Below are positions 1 through 9,423 of a stretch of DNA of 64,000 nucleotides, piece after piece. The first letter of the stretch is position 1; the number at the start of each line of letters is the position of its first letter. The stretch is taken from positions 152,824,197-152,888,196 of the forward strand of contig CM060924.1 in the NCBI GenBank assembly GCA_030737875.1, given 5' to 3'. The notes under the pieces were generated by a model. It had not been told where the DNA came from, did no database searches, and saw only the letters and a program-made list of their open reading frames with translations. This DNA is from Allium sativum. Taxonomy: Eukaryota > Streptophyta > Magnoliopsida > Asparagales > Amaryllidaceae. The position numbers and the translations under genes were made by a program.

Positions 1-1
1 T

Positions 2-913
2 AAAGCTAAATTTTCTAAGTGTCACTTCTGGAGAGAGGAAGTGCGATTCTTAGAGCACGTGGTTTCCAAAGAAGGGATAGCTGTGGATCCCGCGAAGGTG
101 GTGGCCATCCAAGATTGGAAGGTCCCTAAAAATGCTACCGAAGTAAGAAGCTTCTTGGGGTTGGCTGGCTACTATAGGAAGGTTATCAAGGACTTCACGA
201 AGATATCAGCCCCATTAACATGTTTGACGAAGAAGAACCTAGTTTTCTCGTGGGACGTAGATTGCGATGATGCGTTCCAACGTTTGAAGAGAGCTTTGAC
301 CTCAGCTCCAGTCTTAGTGCTGCCAGACGGGAGTAAGCCATTTACTGTTTATACCGATGCTTGTGGGACAGGTCTAGGTGCAGTCTTAATGCAAGAGGGT
401 AGGGTAATAGCCTATGGTGGAAGGCAGTTGAGAGCGCATGAGAAAAATTACCCTACACATGACCTAGAGTTAGCCGCAATTTTTTTCACGCTTAAGTCTT
501 GGCGCCATTATCTTCTTGGGGAGAAATTCGAATTGTTCACTGATCACAAATCGCTAAAATACTTGTTCTCTCAGAAGGACTTGAACTTAAGGCAACAAAG
601 GTGGATGGAGTTCTTAGCATCCTACGATTTCGAAATAGCATATACCCCTGGCAAGGGTAACGTGGTGGCAGACGTCTTAAGTAGGAAAAGGTTGTCCTTG
701 AGTCCGTTGTTTGTTGAGCGGCAAAGCTTAGAATTCATTTCGATGTTTGATTTTAGACCTTCCGTTGATCTTGTACCTGGTTTGCTAGCATCCTTGGAGG
801 TCAGACCTACGCTTTTGGGATGGATTGGTGAGGCACAGCGAGACGACCCACAGTTGGTTGAGTTAGTGGAGAAGCTCAAAAGAGGGGAGTCATCAAGCCA
901 TCTCTGTAGGTAA
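2..913 (+). pseudogene. Ty3/gypsy pol fragment: RT C-terminus and RNase H (element A)
   Basis: Open from the window edge to a stop at 911-913. The first residues (FSKCHFW, then [12 protein letters not shown]) are the end of the reverse transcriptase palm and thumb, followed by the connection ([13 protein letters not shown]) and an RNase H domain. The RNase H acidic residues are visible: D in [12 protein letters not shown] in [11 protein letters not shown] in [11 protein letters not shown] and D in NVVADVLSR. In a live element this enzyme copies the RNA genome and degrades the RNA strand in cytoplasmic particles. The RT active site (YxDD) would lie upstream of the window, so RT completeness cannot be judged. 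The frame breaks just before the integrase, which continues in another frame at 914-1276, so this is a decayed copy. The GTG at position 41 is not a start; the frame is open through it. Confidence 0.93.
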
Positions 914-1276
914 ACCCTAGATGATAAGGGTTGGTTACGTAGGGATAGTAGACTTTGTGTACCTCGAGACAAAGGTTTGAGGAAGGCTATTCTTGATGAT
1001 GCACATCATTCGAAGATGACCATTCATCCCGGCGGGGACAAGATGTATAAAGACATGAAGCGAGTTTTCTTTTAGGCCGGTATGAAGAGGGATGTGGCCG
1101 AGTATGTCGCTAGATGCTTGGTGTGCCAACAAGTAAAAGTGGAGCAAAAGAAACCCGGTGGGTTGCTTCACCCATTGGAGGTACCACTATGGGAATAGGA
1201 AAGTCTCTCGATGGACTTCGTGGATGGATTACCAAGATCAAGGAAGGGTAATACGCGGATTTAGGTTATAGTAGAT
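914..1276 (+). pseudogene. RNase H/integrase linker and integrase HHCC zinc-binding domain, broken (element A)
   Basis: In the third frame the sequence reads GLRKAILDDAHHSKMTIHPG, then DKMYKDMKR and ARCLVCQQVK: the His-His-Cys-Cys zinc-binding domain at the start of a gypsy integrase. Three in-frame TAG stops lie at 1073-1075, 1196-1198 and 1262-1264. All three fall where chromovirus integrases have tryptophan (YWWPGMKR, WKWE and IWVIVD contexts), so each is best read as TGG to TAG. A frame change also separates this segment from the RNase H frame that ends at 913. The domain joins directly to the catalytic core in the next entry. Confidence 0.85.
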
Positions 1277-2341
1277 ATGCTTACTAAAAGCGCCCATTTT
1301 ATTCCGGTGAAGAGTAAGAGGACTGCTCCATGGTTAGCTTTTGTATACATCCGAGAGATAGTTCGTTTGCATGGTGTTCCTTCTAGCATAGTAAGCGACC
1401 GCGATCCTATCTTCACTACCGAATTTTGGAAGAGCTTACAAGAAGCGGTAGGGACTCAGTTATGTTTGAGCACCGCGTATCATCCTCAGACGGACGGCCA
1501 GATCGAGAGGGTGAATCGTATTCTAGAGGACCTTTTGGGGCTATGTATCCTAGACTTTGGGGGTACATGGGAAGAGCATCTTCCATTGGTGGAGTTCGCA
1601 TATAATAAAAGCTTTCAGTCTAGCATTGGCATGGCACCTTTCGAAGCTCTTTATGGAAGACCTTGTCGTTCACCTACATGTTGGTGGGAATCTATGGATA
1701 AGATCTTACTTGGGCCCGATATGATTAGGGAGACTTCGGAGAAGATCGACTTGATTCGAAGGAGGATGAAAGCAGCGCAAGATAGGCAGAAATCTTATGC
1801 GGATAAGAGGAGGACAGATCTCGAGTTTGATGTTGGGGACATGGTCTTTATCAAAGTGTCTCCATTACGGAACGTTGTTCGCTTTGGGTCCGTAGGGAAA
1901 TTAGCACCAAGGTTCGTAGGGCCGTTTCCTATTAAGGAGAAGATTGGACAGATGGCGTATAGAGTGGAGTTGCCTGAGAGACTTAGTGGTGTACATGATG
2001 TATTCCATGAGTCACATTTGAGGAAGTTCCTACACGAGACCGCGGAGGTGGTAGAGCCGAACTTGCTTGGAGAGGTGGAGATAGAGCGTGATGCGACGAT
2101 TCGACGAGCTCCTACATGCATTCTTGGGTCGGAGATCAAGAAGTTGAGAAATAGAGAGGTCAGACTAGTCAAAGTACAATGGGGAGATGATGAGAGCAAC
2201 GCTACTTGGGAGACAGAACAGAAGATGCGTTCACGATACCCTTTTCTTTTCGAGGGTATGTCTTTTAATTTCTCCTTTATTGCTTATCTTGTACTTATCT
2301 TACCTTTAGAGTATCCTCTCGCTAGTATCCTTGACCTTTAG
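1277..2341 (+). pseudogene. Integrase catalytic core, GPY/F module and chromodomain (element A)
   Basis: This 354-codon open segment carries most of a chromovirus integrase. The first catalytic Asp lies just before the Met (VIVDMLTKSAHF), the second is in IVSDRDPIF, and the Glu is in TDGQIERVNRILE, giving a D,D-35-E arrangement. Next come the landmark FAYNKSFQSSIGMAPFEALYGR region, a GPY/F module (LAPRFVGPFPI) and a C-terminal chromodomain-like segment (LVKVQWGDDESNATWE, ending RYPFLF). The enzyme joins element cDNA to host DNA, and chromodomains of this type are known to steer insertion to heterochromatin. The last 27 or so residues after RYPFLFEGM are hydrophobic read-through or a lineage-specific tail. 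The Met is not a true start, because pol is made as a polyprotein. Upstream stops make it a pseudogene. Domain order and motifs fit the Tekay/Del clade. Confidence 0.9.
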
Positions 2342-2864
2342 ATCGGATAGTCCTATGGTTGAAACATGTGTTTGAGACGAGTTATGTATGATGGATGCAT
2401 GTGGATGCAGGTGTTTGCTAGTGGTTGCTCGTGGATGCATGTACACACACTTTAGGAACTAGATCGGCTCAGTCATTTCATATTGCATATTGCATATAAA
2501 TGTGTGTACATATTTAAGTAATGGATGAATAATGGTTGTACCATCATATGGATGTTGCATTTTGGTGAATGGTTTTGCTCACATTTAGAAATAATATGTA
2601 TCGATAAGGAACTTTTGCATACATAATGGACGCATGGCACTATCATGATTTGCCTTAAGGAGGTCAACTGAATCAGTGGACCGCCTGATTTTGCATTAGA
2701 TGTGGACATATACACACACTGTGCATTTAAACATGAAAGCATTAGAAGTCTATAAGGACAATGGATGCCTGTGTTTGATGGTTGAGTAGATGGACGATTG
2801 GATGTTAGGATATACATTCTTGACTTGAAGATTTCAGGGTCGAAATCCTTTAAGGAGGGGAGAA
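2342..2864 (+). other. Element A 3' untranslated region ending in polypurine tract
   Basis: Non-coding stretch between the pol stop and the 3' LTR. It holds loose repeats of GTGGATGCATGT-like words near 2395-2450. The end, 2850-2864 (TTAAGGAGGGGAGAA), is the polypurine tract that primes plus-strand synthesis, directly abutting the LTR. The upstream words GTCGAAATCCTTTAAGG recur, inverted, in element F at 35600-35630, so A and F belong to one family. Confidence 0.8.
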
Positions 2865-3106
2865 TGTAACACCCCGTAATTCTGTTAGTATTAATATTCA
2901 CAAATTAAAGAATAACTAATCTCAGATGTGAGAATTGTGGGAAACGGGTTGCGCCATTGTGTTCGTCTCGGAATTCTTGTTGAAATAGAAGCCGAGTTTG
3001 CGTGAATTGGACTTCGTATGAAGAAGTTATGGCCAGCGGAAGTTTCAGAAAATTTAAAATAGATTTCAGAAAATTTAAAATTTAGAATTCGAAGTCAAAC
3101 AGGCTA

Positions 3107-3124
3107 GGCGGGAAATTTCCCGCC
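3107..3124 (+). promoter_or_regulatory. 18 bp palindrome with two overlapping E2F-like sites
   Basis: GGCGGGAAATTTCCCGCC is a perfect palindrome. It contains TTTCCCGCC on each strand, which fits the plant E2F consensus (TTTSSCGC type). It lies about 230-240 bases upstream of the TATA box, and the same 18 bases occur in solo LTR S2 at 28211-28228. That it binds E2F is an inference. Confidence 0.5.
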
Positions 3125-3133
3125 CAGCACCCC

Positions 3134-3222
3134 AGGTCGACTGGGGAGTCGACTGGGCAGTCGACACCCCCCGCCAGGTCGACTGGGCAGTCGACTGGGC
3201 AGTTGACTTGGGTGTCGACCTG
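3134..3222 (+). repeat. GTCGAC-rich short tandem block in LTR A
   Basis: Repeated units of the form GGTCGACTGGGCAGTCGAC. The hexamer GTCGAC is itself a palindrome and occurs five times here. Related blocks lie at the same LTR position in S1 (23139-23222), S2 (28238-28316) and F (35226-35325). Confidence 0.8.
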
Positions 3223-3350
3223 GTCCAGTCGGCTAGGGTTTGGCTGAGCCCAATCTTGAGCTGCTGATGTGTCTTTAGGGCTGAGTTGGCAAATTTAACG
3301 GTTCAGGTTAGTTATGAGTTGATCTGACGGTCTAAATAAACCCTAAACTC

Positions 3351-3357
3351 TATAAAT
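3351..3357 (+). promoter_or_regulatory. TATA box, LTR A promoter
   Basis: TATAAAT in CTCTATAAATACC, about 486 bases into the LTR, followed by a CA-rich leader. TATA boxes at similar places in S1, S2 and F support this as the LTR promoter. Confidence 0.6.
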
Positions 3358-4428
3358 ACCTAGGTAGTCTCTCACTCTAATTCACATGAAAAATAGAATA
3401 GCCACCGTCATACCGCCGCCATGGAACTCAGTAGAGCCGCCGCCAACTAAGAAGGAAGAAGCTAATCAAAACCCTAATTCTACTCAACTCTAAAGCAAAT
3501 CAAGACTCTCTTTCTTCTCTAATTGTGAGTATGATGATCTTAACAAGATTATTATTAAACTAATTAGATTAAGTTATGAATGGACTATAAGTGAATGATG
3601 TGAATTGTCATATATATTGTTGTAAACCGTATGCTATCATGTATGTTGTAAATCCTGTGTTATGTGATGATGATATCCTATATGTTGTAAGTCATGCTAT
3701 GATGATATTTTATATGTTGCAAGTTTCTATGCTAAGTTGCGATGTTACAAAGCCATGATGTTATTATGTTGTAGTTAGCTTATGAATCATGATGTTGATT
3801 AAATATATTTGGGCTATGATGATTCACATAATAACTCACATGTACCTATGTAAGTTTAGATTTATTAGTATGTATAATCTCACATATTACGACATCTATT
3901 TAGAACTAGAATTATGACATCTATTTAGATCTAGAATTGTGCTATGACATGTGTGAGTTCTATGTATTAGATGCTAGTTCACACCATCATTATTTTGCAT
4001 AAAACCCCATATGCAAGTTTATACATGTATTTGGGTTATGATCATATCATTTAAATTGTGACATTTAACCAACAAGTTGACACCTTTAGATCCATAACAT
4101 GTGTAGTTTTATGCAAGTTTCACCCCTATTATGATTAGATTTATTTTATTTGTCTATACGTTGTGATAATTTATCTTTGTGCTATGAGTTAGACTATTCG
4201 AGTCTAACGTATATTTTGAGTTGAATAAGCGAACGTATAACGTGGGGTAGGGGTAATATTAAGGATTTAATATTGAGAAATTGGGGTGCAATTGATAAGA
4301 TTTTGCATGCCATAAGTGGATGGCCATAATTGAGTCAATTATGGACATCATTAAAATTGGAATTAATTAATAACTTGAATAAGGAATTATTAAAACTGGG
4401 GCAAAGAGATTATAAGTGATAATCAATG

Positions 4429-4650
4429 CTTAGGACATGAGGTTGGACTCGTTTGTGACGTAAACCTGCCCGGACCCGCCCGGCAAATCCAGTAGTCACA
4501 AATGTCAGCCCAATGTGAGAGGTCCTAGGCCCAAATTAAAGCATAAAAGTTGTAAAGACACGAGGTTAGACTCTTTTATGGTGTAAGACTTCCCGGACCC
4601 GCCCGACAAATCCAGCTGCCATAAATGTCAGTCTAATGTGAGAGGTCTTT
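4429..4650 (+). repeat. Duplicated hairpin module in LTR A
   Basis: Two diverged copies, at about 4432-4530 and 4555-4650, of a GAGGTTRGACTC..CCCGGACCCGCCCG..AATCCAG..AATGTCAG..GTGAGAGGTC module. Each is bracketed by an inverted repeat: TTTGTGAC (4452-4459) with GTCACAAA (4495-4502), and TTTATGG (4575-4581) with CCATAAA (4619-4625). The arms differ between copies yet still pair. Copies of both modules occur in S1, S2 and, inverted, in F. Confidence 0.75.
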
Positions 4651-5461
4651 ATGAGGTTATGGCCTGAATGAATTAAGAAATACTTAACCAGATAAACATG
4701 TAAGGTGGGACATGGGGGTTAAGTAGGTGCCTTGGGTGGCATGAGGAAACTAGTGGTTGCCTTTAGTGGCATTTGAAATACGATTAGTAAAACTTAACCA
4801 AACACACATGTAAATGAACATGACTAAGAAGAGGGCTAAGTGGGATATACTAGTGGGGACAAGCTTAGGTGGATTGCTTGTGGGGGCCCATTTCAACCAG
4901 TAACCCAAACGTATCTTTGTGGGCTCGACCCAAGTCGAGGACGGGACACACTAACTGGGTTTGACTATAAGAGGCCAAACGGGTTAGCGGTGGCAACGCA
5001 AGTCCAACGGGTTTCATATGCGTGTGTGGACCCGGGCTGGTAGTTAAGACGTTGTTGCATCGTGTAGGTATAAGCCGTGCATTCTTTAGCTGTATCGGGT
5101 TGCCACTTTAGGGGAGTGATACACCCCTCTATTGGGCCAGCACCGGTATCTACGAGTAGGGAGCCGATCGAAAGTGGGTAGTAGGGTACGCCTAGCGGAG
5201 ATAGGGGCAGACGGCACCTATGTAGTCAGCTAGGGGTACGCAAGGCTATTTATATAACTTTCTAAGTTCGGTGAGTGGGATCAACCTTTAGGGTGACTGG
5301 TGTGGTGCAGTGTAGTAATTATTCGTTAGTAATTAGGTGGGCCTTTAACGTTATCTTTATCCGCTCTTCCATGCCCAATAGTTCATAGACATTTCCTTGT
5401 TTTCCAGCTCATGCCTTAGTCTAGTTATTTTGATAACAGTATTGTTAGAATTATCATACTC

Positions 5462-5480
5462 GTCAGACTTTATGTCTGAC
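5462..5480 (+). promoter_or_regulatory. Conserved LTR hairpin, TCAGAC type
   Basis: Perfect 7 bp stem GTCAGAC/GTCTGAC with loop TTTAT, 386 bases before the LTR end. Equivalent hairpins at the same relative position occur in B, S1, S2, S3 and H. It could be a transcript structure near the R region; the function is unknown. Confidence 0.55.
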
Positions 5481-5866
5481 CCCCTCTATTTCTATCCTTT
5501 TTCCACCTCCAGGTCCTCAGGGTGGGCCCAGCTCTAGTGGAGTTTGATTGGATTGCTTTATCTCTCTTTTGGAAAGCTTGGACTGCTGAAGTAAAGTCCA
5601 GCTTGTTATCTTCTTTAATGGCTATTTATGTAATGGGGTTGTGCATTTTGTTTTATCAAGATAGATATTGTACTTGACTCTGATTTATGGTTTTTATGAT
5701 GTAACAAACATGTTTAATTTCCGCTGCAATGAAATAATGTTTTAGATTTCCAAGTACTACTTATTATCTGTCTTGTTGTAATTTTTCTGTTCTATATCCA
5801 CTTAAAACCTCCATGGAAGTTAATGCATTCCCTTGTTAGTGACATTAATGGACGTGGGGTGTTACA

Positions 5867-6528
5867 GCCTATAATAACAGTTATCAATCCAGTATTGGTA
5901 TGGCTCCATTTGAAGCTTTGTACGGAAGACTGTGCAACTCACCATCATCTTGGTTGGAAACTGGTGAGAAGATTGTGCTTGGATCGGATGTATTAAGAGA
6001 AACTTCAGACAAGATCAAGATTTTTCAACAACGAATGAAAGCGGCCCCAGATAGACAGAAGAGTTATGCTGATACGAGACGAAGAGATTTGAGATTCTCC
6101 GTTGGAGACTTGGTATTCATAAAGATTTCTCCTTTAAAGAATGTGATTCATTTTGGAAAAAGGGGAAGTTAACACCAAGGTTTGTTGGTCCATTCCCAGT
6201 TCACGAGCAAGTTGGAGGTTTAGCATATAAAGCTGAGTTACCAGACAAGATGGCGGGAGTTCACAACGTATTTCATGTTTCCCAGTTAAGGAAGTTTGTT
6301 TATGACCCCGATGTAGCTATTTCACCTGATCAGTTGGACGATATCGAGGTTGAACCCGAGGCGGTTGGGAACCGCATGCCTATGCGTATCGCTGGGAACG
6401 ATACGAAGTAGCTTCGAGGGAAGGCGGTGAAACTAGTCAAAGTCCAGTGGGGGGAGAATGAGGAAGATTGTACTTGGGAAATAGAGGACGACATAAGGAA
6501 GAAGTATCCAGAAATCTTTGCCTGGTAA
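5867..6528 (+). pseudogene. Integrase C-terminus and chromodomain (element B)
   Basis: The frame resumes exactly after LTR A as AYNNSYQSSIG then MAPFEALYGR, so A split this integrase. It continues through the RQKSYADTRRR region to HFGKRGS, where one A appears to be missing from a homopolymer (about 6156-6161). In the next frame the GPY/F module (LTPRFVGPFPV), the VHNVFHVSQLRKFVYDP segment and the chromodomain (LVKVQWGENEEDCTWE, ending KKYPEIFAW) follow, with a TAG at 6409-6411 inside. The natural stop is TAA at 6526-6528. The two catalytic Asp residues and the Glu would lie on the far side of A, outside the window. The frameshift and stop make this a pseudogene. The product would be a Tekay-like chromovirus integrase of a family distinct from A. 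Confidence 0.9.
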
Positions 6529-6706
6529 GGTTTTAATCATGATATAGTACTCCCTTATTAGTAAACCGCATGCTAGGATAGTCCTGTTATGTTTGCTTGG
6601 TATGTTTGGTTGTTGTATATGATTGATAGGCATGCGGGATCCTTTTGTTTTCTTAGTTAAGGAATTTCGGGAGCGAAATTTCTTAAGGGGGGGGGGGGGG
6701 GGAGAA
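6529..6706 (+). other. Element B 3' untranslated region and G-rich polypurine tract
   Basis: Short non-coding tail with TTTCGGGAGCGAAATTTCTTAAG, followed by an uninterrupted run of G from 6687 to 6702 and AGAA, directly before the LTR. The G run is far longer than in the other elements here and may be slippage-prone. Confidence 0.8.
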
Positions 6707-8320
6707 TGTAACGACCCGCATTCTATGCATCGGAAGATCGTAGAATATTTATTTCTTTTTCATAGGAAGTCGTATGGTCATGTAACATTGGGGGACGACT
6801 ATTGGGGTCATTTCCCATGTTTATGATTTTTGCCGATTTTTAAATGACCATTTTGCCCCTAATTGATCTTGTTTCGTCCATAAATTTTGGTTGGTAAGGA
6901 GTTTAGAACTAAAACCACTTCCATTAGCTCCGGATGATGGTTTCTCTTTTAGTAGAGTGGTCACATTAGCCAAACGGACTTACCGTTTGGGAGATATGGA
7001 TGAATTAAGGTTTAGAATGTTAAAAACAGCTTAACCGGGCTTAATTGGGTAGTTAACAGCTAGGCCCAATGGGGGATTTCGGGATTAGGAGTTTAAAAGG
7101 GCTGATTAGGGTTAGAGGGACCTTTCTTTGTCATTTTTCAACTGCCACAAACCTTCTCTTCAACCTAACAATGGCCTCCAACATCTAAAACATCTACAAA
7201 TCACTTTCTAATTGAAGATTAGGCTAAATTACATCAAATTAAGGAGAAATAACACCAAAGCAAGGTTAGAGCTGCTGTTAGACATCGGTATTCATGCCAA
7301 ACAGAGAATCATTTCAGATTTGAGATTATATTGTGGTCAGGGTGAGTGATTATCATTGTTTTGACACTAATTACAGTTAATTAGGGTGATTGGTGTTAAT
7401 TAACGAAATTTTGCAAGATCAAATTCTGGAAAAATATTTATAAATTCTGAAATATTGTTTTAGACCTCTGTTAAAAGTTTGGGTTGATTTGGTTAAGTTT
7501 TGCTAATCCTATCATTATTTTTGCTTAAACATGCTTTAGGGAAAATATGGGGTTTTGGCTATGTTTGATCCGTTTTAACATATCATATTGTTGTTTTGGT
7601 GTTTGTGGTCAATTCTATATGTTGATATGACTGTATGGTATGCTTTGTGATTGTTTAGAAAAGTTAGATTAGTCGAAAACGCCGTCGTGTGGCGTAAAAC
7701 AGTCGCTGGAAGGGTTGCAGGAAATGTACAGGAGACCGGACCGAATCAGATCGCCCCTACCCGACCCGACCCGATGGTCAGACCAACCCCACGAGCCGCC
7801 AGACGTTCCTCACCCCCTTCGAGTCAATCACCAAGAGCGGAGCATCCACGAGCTGATGCCATGAAGGAAGGAGCCACGAACTGGGCTGCATCAACGACCC
7901 GACCCGATTGGTTAACCATGACCTGAGGTGCCAAGGATGAAGGAGCACCACGACCTGACCCGGTGGAAGACTGCTTCGTGGACACGGACCGACCCGACCT
8001 GGGAGGATCTCACGACCTGATCCGAATGGGGTTGACGACTGCGAACCGAACCGAAGGAGGCTGGTGACCACGAACTGGACCAAGAAGCTTGAACGCGTGG
8101 CGGGGGTTGCGAACCAAATGAAGACCGGTCCGGAGAAGATGATGACCAAAACCCGAGATGCAAAGGTAGTCCAAAGGAGAAGTTTGTACTTAGGATCCAG
8201 TTGGGAAACAACGAGTGAACTTCATGAGTTGGGGTTTGCTGCGGGACGTGTGCAAAGGGGTTATCGACGTCCATAAACTTTGATTCACCACCAAGACGAA
8301 TGTTACGCTGCAGATCAATG

Positions 8321-8475
8321 CAGTGGGGTAATTATTACTCCATGGGGAAGAGTGATCGTAGCATGGCTATGAGCCAGTGCAGTGGAGTCATCATGACTTC
8401 ATGGGGGCAGAGTGGACATAGCAAGGACTAGTGGCTATGGATCAGTGCAGTGGAGCTATTACGACTCCACGGGGG
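8321..8475 (+). repeat. Three tandem repeats each carrying a hairpin (LTR B)
   Basis: Each roughly 60-70 bp unit begins ATGCAGTG or GTGCAGTG, contains a short inverted repeat, then CATGGGG or CACGGGG and AGAGTG. Stems: GGGGTAAT/ATTACTCC (8325-8341), GGAGTCAT/ATGACTTC (8384-8400) and GGAG/CTCC with a mismatched centre (8452-8468). The central pairs differ between units one and two yet both pair. Confidence 0.7.
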
Positions 8476-8721
8476 AGAGTGATCATAGTAAGGAATAGGG
8501 TGATCAAAGTGGTGGATATTGTATGCTTTACGCACTAAGTGATAGATGTGAGGATGGTTGCTATGCTTGATTTGTTTGCTATCACTATAACATGAACACC
8601 CCACCCCCGTATTCTTTACACCGTATGTTAGTGGATGTACAGCATGTAGTGATAACTCTTTGGTTGCAGGTATGGTTTAGTATACCTGTTATTGTTCTGT
8701 TTTGCTGCTTATCGCTCATAC

Positions 8722-8736
8722 CAGACTTTTTGTCTG
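8722..8736 (+). promoter_or_regulatory. Conserved LTR hairpin, CAGAC type (LTR B)
   Basis: CAGAC/GTCTG stem with a five-T loop, 481 bases before the LTR end, followed by ACCC as in the other LTRs. Confidence 0.5.
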
Positions 8737-9219
8737 ACCCAGAGTTTTATGTCTCTTCTTATTACTCTAGGTGCTCTCACGAGCAGACTAGAGACAGGAT
8801 AGCTGGTGATGCACGAGTAGTTGTACCGGAGACGAGCAGGAGGCTTCCACATACGATATATATAGATATTCTCCCTGTGTCGCTGCGGGTCACTACTTTG
8901 GGCATTAGTAGTGTACCTTTTCCTTTGCTTTGCTTTAGAGACAGTCTGAAAAGTTGTAATAATGATGATGTGGAACATAAGCTGTATTTCCGCTGCTATG
9001 ATGTTTAGTTTTAGTTTTCAGCTTATGCACTGTCTCGCCTGTTTTATGTCAAGTATGTTGGTATTATATTTTATTCCATGCACTGTGAGACATTCTATAG
9101 GTTCTTGGCTAGTTCTCCTCCTTCTTTCTTTTCTTCTGATGACCGTTCCATGCTGGTTGGACATCCGTACAACGCGTTTTAGAGGAAATGTCGGGTGGTG
9201 CGGGGCGGGCCGTCACATT

Positions 9220-9232
9220 TGGTATTAGAGCT
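9220..9232 (+). other. Primer-binding site, initiator Met tRNA (element B)
   Basis: TGGTATTAGAGCT, two bases after the LTR, differs by one base from the initiator-Met tRNA 3' complement TGGTATCAGAGC. It marks the start of a new element copy downstream of the LTR. Confidence 0.85.
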
Positions 9233-9423
9233 CTAGGTTGCGTAGTTAACCTAGGGTAGTTATCAGGGAGAGATAGTATACGTATATGAGAGCGCGTATT
9301 TGTGATTATTTTGGTTTTCAAAAGCTATATATATATACGTTATTAGTATATATAAAGTTGAAGTCGCACAGCACTGGCACTACCAAGAAGATGGTTAATC
9401 GTTTTCTCTTTATAGATAAGACA

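Larger units (their letters stand above)
2865..5866 (+). mobile_element. 3' LTR of element A (3,002 bp)
   Basis: Begins TGTAACACCCCGT immediately after the polypurine tract and ends GGGGTGTTACA; the two ends are inverted copies. It has a 5' GTCGAC-rich block, a TATA box at 3351, a long AT-rich middle, a duplicated 120 bp module (4429-4650), short GGGTTAAGT/CTTAACC repeats (4680-4850), a conserved hairpin (5462-5480) and a GC-richer end. The next base resumes an integrase reading frame of another element, so A is inserted there. The five bases after the LTR are GCCTA; the matching duplicate would lie left of the window. Confidence 0.92.
6707..9217 (+). mobile_element. LTR of element B, shared between two tandem copies (2,511 bp)
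   Basis: Starts TGTAACGACCCGC after the polypurine tract and ends GGGCCGTCACA. Left of it is the 3' end of pol; right of it are a primer-binding site and gag. It therefore serves as 3' LTR for one copy and 5' LTR for the next. Inside: a GC-richer tract at about 7690-8110 with many ACCCGACCCGA words, three tandem hairpin repeats (8321-8475), and a conserved hairpin at 8722-8736. The open frames across 7651-8276 follow from the GC-rich repeats and do not look like real proteins. Confidence 0.85.

Noticed and set aside
4840..5043. 67-codon open frame in LTR A with matching DNA in S2
   Set aside because: Part of the conserved LTR; S2 has indels that break the frame, so the DNA rather than a protein is conserved.
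7651..8276. Several overlapping open frames in a GC-richer part of LTR B
   Set aside because: Composition effect of repeated GACCCG words; open on both strands, no domain, inside an LTR.
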